From Agromyces bauzanensis (GTDB taxonomy: Bacteria > Actinomycetota > Actinomycetes > Actinomycetales > Microbacteriaceae), in NCBI RefSeq assembly GCF_014645655.1, contig NZ_BMMD01000001.1, positions 90,229-154,228 of the forward strand: a DNA stretch of 64,000 nt, given 5' to 3'. Positions within the stretch are counted from its first letter, which is position 1. Each line of letters opens with the position of its first letter. Below are positions 53,176 to 61,505 of this stretch, in pieces. Below the pieces are notes generated by a model that was given only the letters and a program-made list of their open reading frames with translations, did not search any database and had not been told where the DNA came from. The position numbers and the translations under genes are program-made.

Positions 53176-53808
53176 TCAAGCGCCCAACTTCACGATCTGC
53201 AACAGGCCGTCTCCCGCAGGGGAGACGGCCGTTGCCACTGCTGGGGACGCCGACAGCTCCGCGGTGAGCTCACGGAACGCGGTCGCCGCATCGTCGCGCC
53301 GGGCCGGGTCGGCGACGCGGCCCTTCCAGAGCGCACGCGCCACGAGCACGCACCCGCCTGGCTTGGCCAGGCGCAACCCGTGCTCGACGTACTCGATGAC
53401 CGACGGGGCATCCGCGTCGATGAAGACGACGTCGTAGGAGCTCTCGTTCATGCGCGGGAGCACCTCGCTCGCTCGCCCGGCGATGAGGCGCACACGCGCC
53501 GGGGCGATGCCGGCGTCGGCGAAGTGCTCGCGCGCGTGCTGCTGGTACTCGTTCTCGGTGTCTATCGACGTGAGCATCGCGCCGCCCACCGTCTGCAGCA
53601 TCCAGAGACCCGAGACGCCGACGCCCGTTCCCACCTCGATGATGGACTCTGCACGCGCCGCGGCCGCGATGACCGCGAGCTGCGCGCCGACCGCGGGACC
53701 GACCGGCTCGATGCCGAGTTCGAGGGACTGCTGGCGTGCCTTCACGACCGCGTCGGTCTCGACGACCGATTCGTCGACGTACTTCCAGTTCAGGTCTCTC
53801 TCGGACAC
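53176..53808 (-). CDS. O-methyltransferase (caffeoyl-CoA O-methyltransferase-like)
   Basis: A 210-residue Methyltransf_3 family enzyme. Motif I is SIIEVGTGVGVSGLWML, the SAM ribose acid is in LTSIDTENEYQQHA, and VVFIDADAPSVIEYVEH carries the metal-site Asp. The position next to sigE/tatB in actinobacteria is conserved, for the Rv1220c-type protein, but its substrate is unknown. The GTG at 53808 starts VSERDLNWKYVDES and has GGGAG upstream. It is divergent from tatB, with 93 bases between. Confidence 0.88.
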   Translation of the reverse strand: MSERDLNWKYVDESVVETDAVVKARQQSLELGIEPVGPAVGAQLAVIAAAARAESIIEVGTGVGVSGLWMLQTVGGAMLTSIDTENEYQQHAREHFADAGIAPARVRLIAGRASEVLPRMNESSYDVVFIDADAPSVIEYVEHGLRLAKPGGCVLVARALWKGRVADPARRDDAATAFRELTAELSASPAVATAVSPAGDGLLQIVKLGA

Positions 53809-53901
53809 GTGGCGACTCCCGGTGGCTGGCTCTCGACCCCATAGCCTACGGGCCTCGCGAACACGGCGTCCGCACGCCTCGCCGCCGACTATCCTGTAGT
53901 G

Positions 53902-54291
53902 GTGTTCGGTCTGACGTTCGAGAAACTCCTCATCATCGGGGTGATCGCCGTCTTCCTGCTCGGACCCGACCGCCTGCCCCACTACGCGGCGCAACTCGGC
54001 CGTCTCGTGCGCTCGCTGCGTGACATGGCGAACGGAGCGAAGTCGCGCGTGAAGGAGGAGATGGGCCCCGACTTCGACGATGTCGACTGGCGCAAGATGG
54101 ACCCGCGCCAGTACGACCCGCGTCGCATCATCCGCGAGGCGCTCAGCGATATCGACCCGTTCGCCGAGCCCGCGAAGCCCGTCGTGGCACGGGCGGCGGT
54201 CAATGAGAACTCCGCCTACCTCCAGCGCAAGCGCAAGCTCGAGGCACTCGGCGCCGACGAGGCCGCGCCGTTCGACTCCGAGGCGACCTGA
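53902..54291 (+). CDS. tatB: Sec-independent protein translocase subunit TatB
   Basis: A 129-residue protein beginning VFGLTFEKLLIIGVIAVFLLGPDRLP, the membrane helix, Pro-containing hinge and amphipathic helix of TatA/TatB (the LGPDRLP turn marks TatB). An acidic and basic tail follows (DFDDVDWRKMDPRQYDP). With TatC and TatA, encoded elsewhere, it recruits folded twin-arginine substrates. GTG codons at 53899 and 53902 are adjacent; TATCCT at 53890-53895 is exactly six bases before 53902, so the latter is chosen as a leaderless start. Confidence 0.93.
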   Translation: MFGLTFEKLLIIGVIAVFLLGPDRLPHYAAQLGRLVRSLRDMANGAKSRVKEEMGPDFDDVDWRKMDPRQYDPRRIIREALSDIDPFAEPAKPVVARAAVNENSAYLQRKRKLEALGADEAAPFDSEAT

Positions 54292-54315
54292 CCCGGTCCG
54301 CTCGATCGACACCCG

Positions 54316-55866
54316 TCAGCGCAGGCGCACCGCGCGCAGCACCCGGGCGAGCAGCACGAAGGCTTCGGCGAGGGCGCCGTACTCCCGCCCCGTGCGGGGC
54401 AGCTGGATGAGGCCCGTCGCCCGCGACACCGTGATGGCGTCCGCGAAGCGGAGCAGACCCTCTGGGCCGTTGCGGCGGCCGAGGCCGGAGGCCTTCAGCC
54501 CGCCCATGGGCGCGTCCACCGAGCCGAAGCTGGCCCGGTATCCCTCGTTGACATTGACGCTCGCCGCCTCGAGCGCCTCGGCCACGCGCCGGCCGCGGCG
54601 TGCCGATCGCGTGAACACCGAGGCGTTCAGCCCGTATTCGCTGTCGTTCGCGGCGAGCACCGCCTCGTCCTCGGTGTCGACGAGGTAGAGCGAGACGATC
54701 GCGCCGAAGGTCTCCTCGGCGTACACCCGCATCTCGGGCGTGACGCCGGTGAGGACCGTCGGCTCGTAGAACCACGGTCCTAGGTCGGGGCGATGCCGGC
54801 CGCCGACCAGCACGGTGGCGCCCTTGGCGATCGCGTCGTCGAGCGTCGCCTCGACGTTCGCGAGTTGCTCGGCGCTCGTGAGGGATCCGAAGTCGATCGT
54901 GTAATCGTACGCCGAGCCGAGCGTCGACGTGCGGAGGCGTTCGACGAGGGCGCGCGTGAACTCGCCGGCGACGGCGCGGTGCACGTAGAGGCGCTCGATC
55001 GACACGCACAGCTGTCCCATGGCCGAGAAGCACGCGTACGCGGCATCCGCCGCCGCCCGTTCGGGGTCGACGTCGTCGAGCACGATGAGGGGGTTCTTGC
55101 CGCCGAGCTCGAGCGAGGCGCCGATGAGGCGACGCCCGGCCTTCTCGCCGATCCGGCGGCCGACCGCCGTGGAGCCGGTGAAGCAGACGTAGTCGACGTG
55201 GTCGGTGAGGGCCTCGCCGACCTCGTGGGCCGTGCCGGTCACGACGGCCCAGAGGGCCTCGGGCACGCCCGCGTCGATGAACGCACGTCGAAGCGCGAGG
55301 ATGGTGAGCGCGCCCTGGTCGTCCGCCTTCTGCACGACCGCGCATCCGGCCGCGAGCGCGGGCACGACATCCATCGCGGCGAGGCTCAGCGCGAAGTTCC
55401 ACGGCGTGATGACGCCGACGACCCCCTTCGGCCGATAGCGGACCCGGGTCGTCATGGCGAGCGGGACGCCCGAGCGGCGGCGACGGCGGCGGAGCACGCG
55501 GCGCGCCGACAGCGCGTTGTACCGCGTGACCGACGCCGACTGGAAGACCTCCTCGAGCGCCTGCCCGCGCGTCTTTCCGCTCTCGAGCTGGACGAGGTCG
55601 AACAGCAGCTCGCGCCGGTCGAGCAGCAGGTCGTGCGCCCGGAGGAGCACCCGGCGCCGCTCGGCGAATCCCGCTCGTGCCCACGCGAGCTGCGCGAGGC
55701 GCGCCCGCGCGACCGCGTCGCGCACGTCGTCGGCGCTCGAGCGGGGGAGGTCGTGGATGCCCTCGCCGTCGAGCGGCGAACGCATGGCGATCGACTCCGA
55801 GCCCGAGGCGACGACGTCGTCGGCGAGGCGTGCGAACAGTTCGGGGGAGGCCGTAGGGGCGCGCAT
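54316..55866 (-). CDS. Succinate-semialdehyde-type NAD(P) aldehyde dehydrogenase
   Basis: A 516-residue aldehyde dehydrogenase. The general base Glu is in SLELGGKNPLIVLDD, the nucleophile Cys in FSAMGQLCVSIERLYVH, and the cofactor loop FTGSTAVGRRIGEKAG is complete. VTPWNF appears as ITPWNFALSLAAMDVVPAL. This is the actinobacterial group named succinic semialdehyde dehydrogenase (GabD2-like); the true aldehyde is not proven. The ATG at 55866 is six bases after TAGACT on the minus strand, so the RNA is probably leaderless. A palindrome lies between it and the divergent symporter. Confidence 0.87.
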   Translation of the reverse strand: MRAPTASPELFARLADDVVASGSESIAMRSPLDGEGIHDLPRSSADDVRDAVARARLAQLAWARAGFAERRRVLLRAHDLLLDRRELLFDLVQLESGKTRGQALEEVFQSASVTRYNALSARRVLRRRRRRSGVPLAMTTRVRYRPKGVVGVITPWNFALSLAAMDVVPALAAGCAVVQKADDQGALTILALRRAFIDAGVPEALWAVVTGTAHEVGEALTDHVDYVCFTGSTAVGRRIGEKAGRRLIGASLELGGKNPLIVLDDVDPERAAADAAYACFSAMGQLCVSIERLYVHRAVAGEFTRALVERLRTSTLGSAYDYTIDFGSLTSAEQLANVEATLDDAIAKGATVLVGGRHRPDLGPWFYEPTVLTGVTPEMRVYAEETFGAIVSLYLVDTEDEAVLAANDSEYGLNASVFTRSARRGRRVAEALEAASVNVNEGYRASFGSVDAPMGGLKASGLGRRNGPEGLLRFADAITVSRATGLIQLPRTGREYGALAEAFVLLARVLRAVRLR

Positions 55867-55878
55867 GGGCACAGTCTA

Positions 55879-55890
55879 GGTCAGTTGACC
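55879..55890. promoter_or_regulatory. Palindrome between divergent promoters
   Basis: GGTCA-GT-TGACC (55879-55890) overlaps the plus-strand -35-like TTGACC and touches the minus-strand -10 box TAGACT (plus 55873-55878). The plus -10 is TACACT at 55910-55915. A repressor bound here would block both directions. No regulator gene is adjacent. Confidence 0.45.
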
Positions 55891-55921
55891 CACTTCTCCG
55901 CGGGATGAGTACACTGCCACC

Positions 55922-57295
55922 ATGACCGCACCGGAGCAACCCCTCTCCCGCGGCGTCGTCACCCGGTATGCGATCGGTTCGATCGGCACGGGCGGCTTCG
56001 CGACGCTGCCCGGACTCGTGCTCGTGTACTACCTCACCGACACGCTCGGGATCACGGCCCTCGTCGCAGGCTTGGTGGTCACGGCCGCCAAGGTGTGGGA
56101 CGTCGTCATCGATCCCTGGATCGGCGAGCGCAGCGACCGGGCGCTCGCACGCACCGGCACGCGGCGCACGTGGATGACGATCGGCGCGATCGCGCTGCCG
56201 GTCGGGTTCCTGCTGACGTTCGCCGTGCCGGCCGGGCTCGTGCCCGCGGCATCCGCCGTCTGGGTCTTCGTGGCGTTCCTCGCCACCGCCACCGCGTTCA
56301 GCCTGTTCCAGGTGCCGTACATCGCGCTGCCCGCCGAGCTGACCGGCGACTACGACGCACGCACGCGGCTCCTCACGTGGCGCGTCGTGGTGCTGACCGT
56401 CGCGATCCTGCTGTTCGGGGCGGGCGGGCCCGAGATCCGCGCCGCCTTCCCCGGCGACGAGCGCCTCGGCTACCTCGTGATGGCCCTCGTCGCGGGCGTC
56501 GTGATCGGCGCAGGCATGCTCGTTGCGACGGCGACGGCCGCACGCGGCGTTGCGGTACCGGATGCCGCGCCCGCACGGAGCATCCGGGCCGGCTACGCCG
56601 AGGGAATCGCCGCGATGCGGCGGAGCGCGCCGTTCCGGGCGTTGCTCACCGCCTTCGTGCTGCAGGGGCTCGCCACGGGGGCCATGCTCGCCGGCGCGCA
56701 GTTCGTGGCCACCTGGGTGCTTGGCAACGAGCGCCTCGTCACGGCGCTGTTCGTCGCGCTCATCGCGCCCGCCGTGGTGTGCGCCCCGGCGTGGGAACGG
56801 GTGGCCCGGCGCGTCGGCAAGGAGCGGGGCTTCCTGTTCGCCGGCGTGCTGTTCGCCGTCGCGTCCGCGAGCCTCGTCGGCATGCTGTGGGCGCCCGGAC
56901 CGTGGGTCTACGGACCGGTGGCGCTGGCCGGCGCCGCGTACGCGGGCATGCAGTCGCTGCCGATGGCCATGCTGCCCGACGTCATCTCGCACGACGCCAG
57001 GCGTCACGGCGACGGGCGCGCGGGCAGCTTCGGCGGCGTGTGGACGGCCGGCGAGACGGCGGGAATGGCGCTCGGCGCGACGCTCTTCACGATCGTGCTC
57101 GCCGTCACGGGGTACGTCGAGTCCGTGGGCGCGGCGGTCGTCGCCCAGCCCGATGCCGCCATCGCCGGCATCACGGTGGCCTTCAGCCTGCTGCCGGCGG
57201 CGCTCGTGCTCATGAGCCTGGTGTCGCTGCGCCGGTACCCGCTGCGCAAGGGCGATATCGACGCGGATGCCGTGGCACGGGCGGCGTTGCGGTGA
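55922..57295 (+). CDS. GPH/MFS-family cation symporter
   Basis: A 457-residue transporter with 12 helices of the MelB/GPH type: VTRYAIGSIGTGGFATLPG in helix 1, AAKVWDVVIDPWIGERSD (the GPH signature with the cation-site Asp), and MQSLPMAMLPDVISHDARRHG before helix 11. Family members import sugars or other small organics with Na+ or H+. The ligand is not known. TACACT lies exactly six bases before the ATG. The decarboxylase gene overlaps its stop (GTGA), so transport and decarboxylation are probably linked. Confidence 0.88.
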   Translation: MTAPEQPLSRGVVTRYAIGSIGTGGFATLPGLVLVYYLTDTLGITALVAGLVVTAAKVWDVVIDPWIGERSDRALARTGTRRTWMTIGAIALPVGFLLTFAVPAGLVPAASAVWVFVAFLATATAFSLFQVPYIALPAELTGDYDARTRLLTWRVVVLTVAILLFGAGGPEIRAAFPGDERLGYLVMALVAGVVIGAGMLVATATAARGVAVPDAAPARSIRAGYAEGIAAMRRSAPFRALLTAFVLQGLATGAMLAGAQFVATWVLGNERLVTALFVALIAPAVVCAPAWERVARRVGKERGFLFAGVLFAVASASLVGMLWAPGPWVYGPVALAGAAYAGMQSLPMAMLPDVISHDARRHGDGRAGSFGGVWTAGETAGMALGATLFTIVLAVTGYVESVGAAVVAQPDAAIAGITVAFSLLPAALVLMSLVSLRRYPLRKGDIDADAVARAALR

Positions 57296-58848
57296 GCGCG
57301 TTCGAGCGGGACCCCGACGACGTCCTCGCGGAGCTCGAGGCGCTGCTTCTCGCCGACGCCCCCACGCACGGCGGTCGCGTGCTCTCGTACGTCTACGACT
57401 CCGGGCTTCCAGAGCTCGACGAGCTCGCCGCGCGCGCCGCCCGGCTCGTGCAGGCGGTGAACGGCCTCGACCCGACCACGTTCACGTCGGTCGCCGCCAT
57501 GGAGTCGGCCGTCGTCGGGTTCGCGCGGCGGGTCTTCCACGGCGACGCGGCCGAGGTCGGCGCCAGCGAGGCCGGCGCCGACGACGTCGTGGTCGGCTCG
57601 GTCACGTCGGGGGGCACCGAGAGCTGCCTGCTCGCCGTCAAGACGGCGCGCGACGTCTGGCGCGTCGCACGCGCCGGAACGACGCGCACGCCCCGGATCG
57701 TGGCCCCAACGACGGTGCACGCGGCGTTCCACAAGGCGGCGCACTACTTCGGCCTCGAGCTCGACCTCGTGCCCGTCGAGCCGGCCACGGGCGCGCCGCC
57801 TCCCGCCGCGATCGAGGACCGGCTCGGCGACGATGTCGCCCTCGTCGTGCTCAGCGCCCCGTCGTACCCGTTCGCGACCCTCGATCCCATCGCCGACGTC
57901 GCCGCGATCACGGCGTCGCGCGGCATCGCCCTGCACGTCGACGCCTGCATCGGCGGGTTCGCGCTCGCGTTCTGGCCCGACGACCTGCCGCACTGGGACT
58001 TCCGGGTGCCCGGGGTCACGAGCCTGTCGGCCGACCTGCACAAGTACGGCTACGCCCCCAAGGGCGTGTCGGTGCTCCTCACGCGCGGCCGCGACCGGCA
58101 GCGGCACCAGTACTTCGCGACCACCGACTGGCCGGGTTACCCCGTCGTGAACCCCACGATGGCCGGCTCGAAACCCGCCGGGCCGCTCGCCGCGGCCTGG
58201 GCCATCACGCGGGTGCTCGGCCACGACGGCTTCGCTGAGCTCACGTCACAGGCGGCGTCCGCCACCCGCGAGCTTCGCGAGGTGATCGACGCCACCGAGG
58301 GTCTCCGCATCGTCGGCGCGCCGACCGGTCCGCTCTTCGCCGTCGCCGTCGACGACCGGGTCCCGGTCGACCGACGGGTCGACCCGCACCACTGGGCGGA
58401 TGCCGCGCGCGAGGCAGGCTGGCACGTGCAGCTGCAGCCCGGCCGCATCCAGTCCGACGGCACCCGCCTGCCGCACACGACGCACTTCACCGTGACGCCC
58501 GTCACGGACGCCGTGGTGGGGGAGCTCGCGGGCGCGCTCGTGGACGCCGCCGAGCGGGTGCGCGGCGTGCCCGCGGTCGACGGGCGCGAGCTCGTGGCCG
58601 GGCTCGCCGCGCAGCTGCCGGGCGGCTCCGAGGCGCTCTCCGCGGCATCCGCGGGCATCGACTCCGACGGCGCGGCCGCGCTCCTCCGGGCGTTCGGCCT
58701 CCTCGGCGGCGACGGGGCGGGCGGGGCGGGCGGAGCGTTGCCCGACCGGATGGCGCCCGTGCTCGCCCTCGTCGAGGCCCTGCCCGGCCCGCTCACCGAG
58801 CGGCTGCTCATCGAGCTGCTCGCGCGCGTCGTCGAGCCGCGCGACTGA
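57292..58848 (+). CDS. PLP-dependent decarboxylase/lyase (group II, sphingosine-phosphate-lyase-like)
   Basis: A 518-residue fold type I PLP enzyme. TSGGTESCLLAVKTARD is the phosphate-binding loop, ALHVDACIGGF gives the ring Asp, and SADLHKYGYAPKGVSVLL the PLP Lys. These fit pyridoxal-dependent decarboxylases related to sphingosine-1-phosphate lyase and DOPA/tyrosine decarboxylases. The last 90 residues (from about LAAQLPGGSEALSAASAG) form an Ala/Gly-rich extension. The substrate is unknown; its symporter partner and the divergent aldehyde dehydrogenase suggest amine or amino-acid catabolism. It starts with a GTG that overlaps the symporter stop. Confidence 0.85.
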   Translation: MSAFERDPDDVLAELEALLLADAPTHGGRVLSYVYDSGLPELDELAARAARLVQAVNGLDPTTFTSVAAMESAVVGFARRVFHGDAAEVGASEAGADDVVVGSVTSGGTESCLLAVKTARDVWRVARAGTTRTPRIVAPTTVHAAFHKAAHYFGLELDLVPVEPATGAPPPAAIEDRLGDDVALVVLSAPSYPFATLDPIADVAAITASRGIALHVDACIGGFALAFWPDDLPHWDFRVPGVTSLSADLHKYGYAPKGVSVLLTRGRDRQRHQYFATTDWPGYPVVNPTMAGSKPAGPLAAAWAITRVLGHDGFAELTSQAASATRELREVIDATEGLRIVGAPTGPLFAVAVDDRVPVDRRVDPHHWADAAREAGWHVQLQPGRIQSDGTRLPHTTHFTVTPVTDAVVGELAGALVDAAERVRGVPAVDGRELVAGLAAQLPGGSEALSAASAGIDSDGAAALLRAFGLLGGDGAGGAGGALPDRMAPVLALVEALPGPLTERLLIELLARVVEPRD

Positions 58849-58926
58849 CCGCGGCTCCCGCGCCCATCGAAACGTCGCGTTTGCAGGGTGCGACCCGGCA
58901 TCCGCGACTTCTCGATGCGCAGCCCG

Positions 58927-59802
58927 TCAGCCGGCGGGGGCGTCGAGGCCGCAGCGCTCGCCGTAGTAGGCGTACAGCTCCGCCTTCAGCCCGTTGTCGG
59001 CGGGCACGTCGAGACGACCCGCCCGGCCGTCGTCGGTCGCGACCTCGAAGGGGAGGATCGTGCCCCGCTTGTCGTCGGCGATGGCGTGCGCGTCGCAGCG
59101 CGCGGGCCGCACCGGAAGGCTGATCGTGAACGGCGCATCGCCTGCCGCGACGTCGAGGCCGAGGGTCCAGTCGATGCCGTCCTCGGCGTTCAGGAGCGTC
59201 GTGCCGTAGACGCGCTCGATGCGCATCGATCCGTGCGTGCCGGGCACGGGCTCGAACCGCACGTCGATGAACGCGCGCCGGTCGGGGCCGGCGCCGGTCG
59301 AGCGCAGGTGCTCGGGCATGACGAGCGCCGCGACGGCCGCGACCGACTCGCCGAGGCAGTCCGCGCCGTTCGCCCGGGCGACCGTGTCGAACGGGTCGTC
59401 CGCCGTGAGCCGCCCCTCGGTCGTGCCGTCGGCGGTGCGGAGGACGAGGTCGACCTCGACCGGGCCGGGCGCGGCGTCGCAGACGCTCGCCGTCAGGTCG
59501 AGCCGGATGTCGACGGCGTCATCGGCGTCGAGCTCGATCGGTTCCGATCGCTCGAGACCGGACTCGAGCGTCGGGGACTCGACGATGAACGACTCGATCG
59601 TGACCGGCGTCGGGCCGTGGTTCTCGAACCGCACGACGAGCCGGCCGGCCGGCACGTCGAGGCGGCCCTGCCTGATGGAGACCGCGAGCCTCTCGGGCAT
59701 CGCGGGTGCGGCGGTGGGCGACGCGCACCCCGCGAGCAGGGGCGGCACGATCGCGAGGGCGGCGACGAGCGCGAGTGAGCGGAGGCGGTGGGCGCGGGGC
59801 AT
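58927..59802 (-). CDS. Secreted lipoprotein of unknown function
   Basis: A 291-residue lipoprotein. MPRAHRLRSLALVAALAIVP is the signal peptide and PPLLAGCASP the lipobox (Cys at about residue 26). The mature protein is beta-rich, with VSIRQGRLDVPAGRLVVRFE and YAYYGERCGLDAPAG at the end. No named family is recognised, but it looks complete. It starts 16 bases after the Mrp gene stop on the same strand, so it may be the last gene of that operon. Confidence 0.78.
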   Translation of the reverse strand: MPRAHRLRSLALVAALAIVPPLLAGCASPTAAPAMPERLAVSIRQGRLDVPAGRLVVRFENHGPTPVTIESFIVESPTLESGLERSEPIELDADDAVDIRLDLTASVCDAAPGPVEVDLVLRTADGTTEGRLTADDPFDTVARANGADCLGESVAAVAALVMPEHLRSTGAGPDRRAFIDVRFEPVPGTHGSMRIERVYGTTLLNAEDGIDWTLGLDVAAGDAPFTISLPVRPARCDAHAIADDKRGTILPFEVATDDGRAGRLDVPADNGLKAELYAYYGERCGLDAPAG

Positions 59803-59818
59803 CCGACTCACCGGCCGG

Positions 59819-60997
59819 TCACCGCACCGACACGTCGAGCCGGCGGCCGGCCAGTGAGCGGGGGAGGTTGGCGAGGTGCTCGGCCACCTGCTCGATCGCG
59901 CGCGCGGCCGGATCGTCGGGCGCCGAGACGACCACGGGGGTACCGGCATCGCCGCCCTGGCGGAGTGCGATGCTGAGCGGCACGCTCGCGAGCAGCGGCA
60001 CCGGCTCGGGCTGACCCTCCGAGAGCCGTTCGGCCACGAGCGCGCCGCCGCCCGAGCCGAACAACTCGACGACGCCGCCGTCGGGCCCGGCGAACCCCGC
60101 CATGTTCTCGACGACGCCCACGATGCGCTGGCCGGTCTGGCGCGCGACGACTCCCGACCGCTCGGCGACGTCGGCCGCGGCCGGCTGCGGCGTCGTGACG
60201 ACGACGACCTCGGCGTTCGGCAGCAGTTGCCCGAGCGAGATGGCCACGTCGCCCGTGCCCGGCGGCAGGTCGACCAGGAGCACGTCGAGGTCGCCGAAGT
60301 ACACGTCGGTGAGGAACTGGTTGAGCGTGCGGTGCAGCATCGGACCGCGCCACGCCACGGCCACCGAGGACGCGCGGCCGCCGGGCTCGGTGGGCTCCAC
60401 GAACATGCCGATCGAGATGACCTTCACGCCGTGGGCGACCGGCGGCAGGATCATGTCGTCGACGCGCGTCGGGCGGGCGGCGGTGCCGTGCTCGTCGACG
60501 AGGCCCAGCAGTCCCGGGATCGAGAAGCCGTGCACGTCGGCGTCGACGAGCCCGACGGTGAGGCCGCGCGCGGCGAGCGCGACCGCGAGGTTCGCGGTGA
60601 TCGTCGACTTGCCCACCCCGCCCTTGCCGCTCGTGATCGCGACCACGCGGGTGAGGGTGCCCGGGCCGAACGGGTTGCCGCGCGCCGCGCGGCCGCCGCG
60701 CAGGCGCTCCGTGAGGGCCTGGCGCTGCTCGGGTGTCATCACGGTGAGCAACACGTCGGCCCGGCCCGGCCCGGCGACCGTCTCGGCCGCCTGCCGCACG
60801 TCGCGTTCGATGCGGTCGCTGGCGGGGCATCCGACGATCGTCAGCCGGATGCCGACCTGCACCCGGCCGTCGTCGTCGACCGCGACCGAATCGACCATGT
60901 CGAGTTCGGTGATGGGCTTGCGGATCTCGGGATCGATGACGCCCGTCAGTGCGGCGCGGACCCCCTGCTCGATCGCCGTGGCGTCAGCGCCCGGCAT
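59819..60997 (-). CDS. Mrp/NBP35-type Fe-S carrier ATPase
   Basis: A 392-residue ApbC/Mrp protein. An N-terminal MIP18/DUF59 domain (ALTGVIDPEIRKPITELDM, about residues 15-95) is joined to the deviant Walker A SGKGGVGKSTITANLAV. VLLVDLPPGTGDVAISLGQL is the Walker B-like block and the C-terminal half holds the rest of the fold. The usual CxxC for Fe-S binding is not seen, as in many actinobacterial Mrp proteins. It transfers or inserts Fe-S clusters. It overlaps the DUF1003 gene by 14 bases. Confidence 0.9.
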   Translation of the reverse strand: MPGADATAIEQGVRAALTGVIDPEIRKPITELDMVDSVAVDDDGRVQVGIRLTIVGCPASDRIERDVRQAAETVAGPGRADVLLTVMTPEQRQALTERLRGGRAARGNPFGPGTLTRVVAITSGKGGVGKSTITANLAVALAARGLTVGLVDADVHGFSIPGLLGLVDEHGTAARPTRVDDMILPPVAHGVKVISIGMFVEPTEPGGRASSVAVAWRGPMLHRTLNQFLTDVYFGDLDVLLVDLPPGTGDVAISLGQLLPNAEVVVVTTPQPAAADVAERSGVVARQTGQRIVGVVENMAGFAGPDGGVVELFGSGGGALVAERLSEGQPEPVPLLASVPLSIALRQGGDAGTPVVVSAPDDPAARAIEQVAEHLANLPRSLAGRRLDVSVR

Positions 60998-61505
60998 GCT
61001 CGGTCTCCTCGTCGGGCTGCCGGTCGAGGTCCTCCAGCGCGGCCCGGAGCTCGGCGCGGATGAAGTCCTTCGTCGCCAGTTCCTTCACGACGAGGCGGAG
61101 CGCCACCACCTCACGGGCGAGGTACTCGGTGTCGGCGAGGTTGCGTTCGGCGCGCTGGCGGTCCTGCTCGATCTGCACGCGGTCGCGGTCGTCCTGCCGG
61201 TTCTGTGCGAGCAGGATGAGCGGGGCGGCGTAGGAGGCCTGCAGCGAGAGCACGAGCGTGAGCGCCGTGAATCCGATCGCGATCGAGTCGAATCGCAGCG
61301 GCTCGGGCGCGAACGTGTTCCAGGCCATCCAGCCGATCGCGAAGAGCGACAGTCCCAGGAGGAAGCCCGGTGTCCCCATCGCGCGGGCGACCCACTCGGT
61401 GAAGCGGCCGAATCGGTCATTGTCGCCCGATCCGCGGAAGGCGGGCGATCGGCGGATGCCCTTCGGGATGTCGAACCGGCGGTTCTCGACGTCAACGCGT
61501 GCCAT
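60984..61505 (-). CDS. DUF1003 domain-containing membrane protein
   Basis: A 173-residue protein with two membrane helices (PGFLLGLSLFAIGWMAWN and FTALTLVLSLQASYAAPLILL) followed by a cytosolic coiled coil (RDRVQIEQDRQRAERNLADTEY). That is the DUF1003 layout, QxSYAxPLIL being its signature. The function is not established; members often lie next to magnesium-transporter-like genes as here. GGAGGGCAGGAG precedes the ATG. It overlaps both neighbours by 14 bases, so the trio is surely one operon. Confidence 0.9.
   Translation of the reverse strand: MARVDVENRRFDIPKGIRRSPAFRGSGDNDRFGRFTEWVARAMGTPGFLLGLSLFAIGWMAWNTFAPEPLRFDSIAIGFTALTLVLSLQASYAAPLILLAQNRQDDRDRVQIEQDRQRAERNLADTEYLAREVVALRLVVKELATKDFIRAELRAALEDLDRQPDEETEHAGR

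Noticed and set aside
53206-53230. Hairpin GCCGTCTCCC...GGGAGACGGC as a terminator for DUF3117
   Set aside because: It lies inside the coding end of the convergent O-methyltransferase gene and has no T tract, so I did not annotate it, although it may still act on readthrough.
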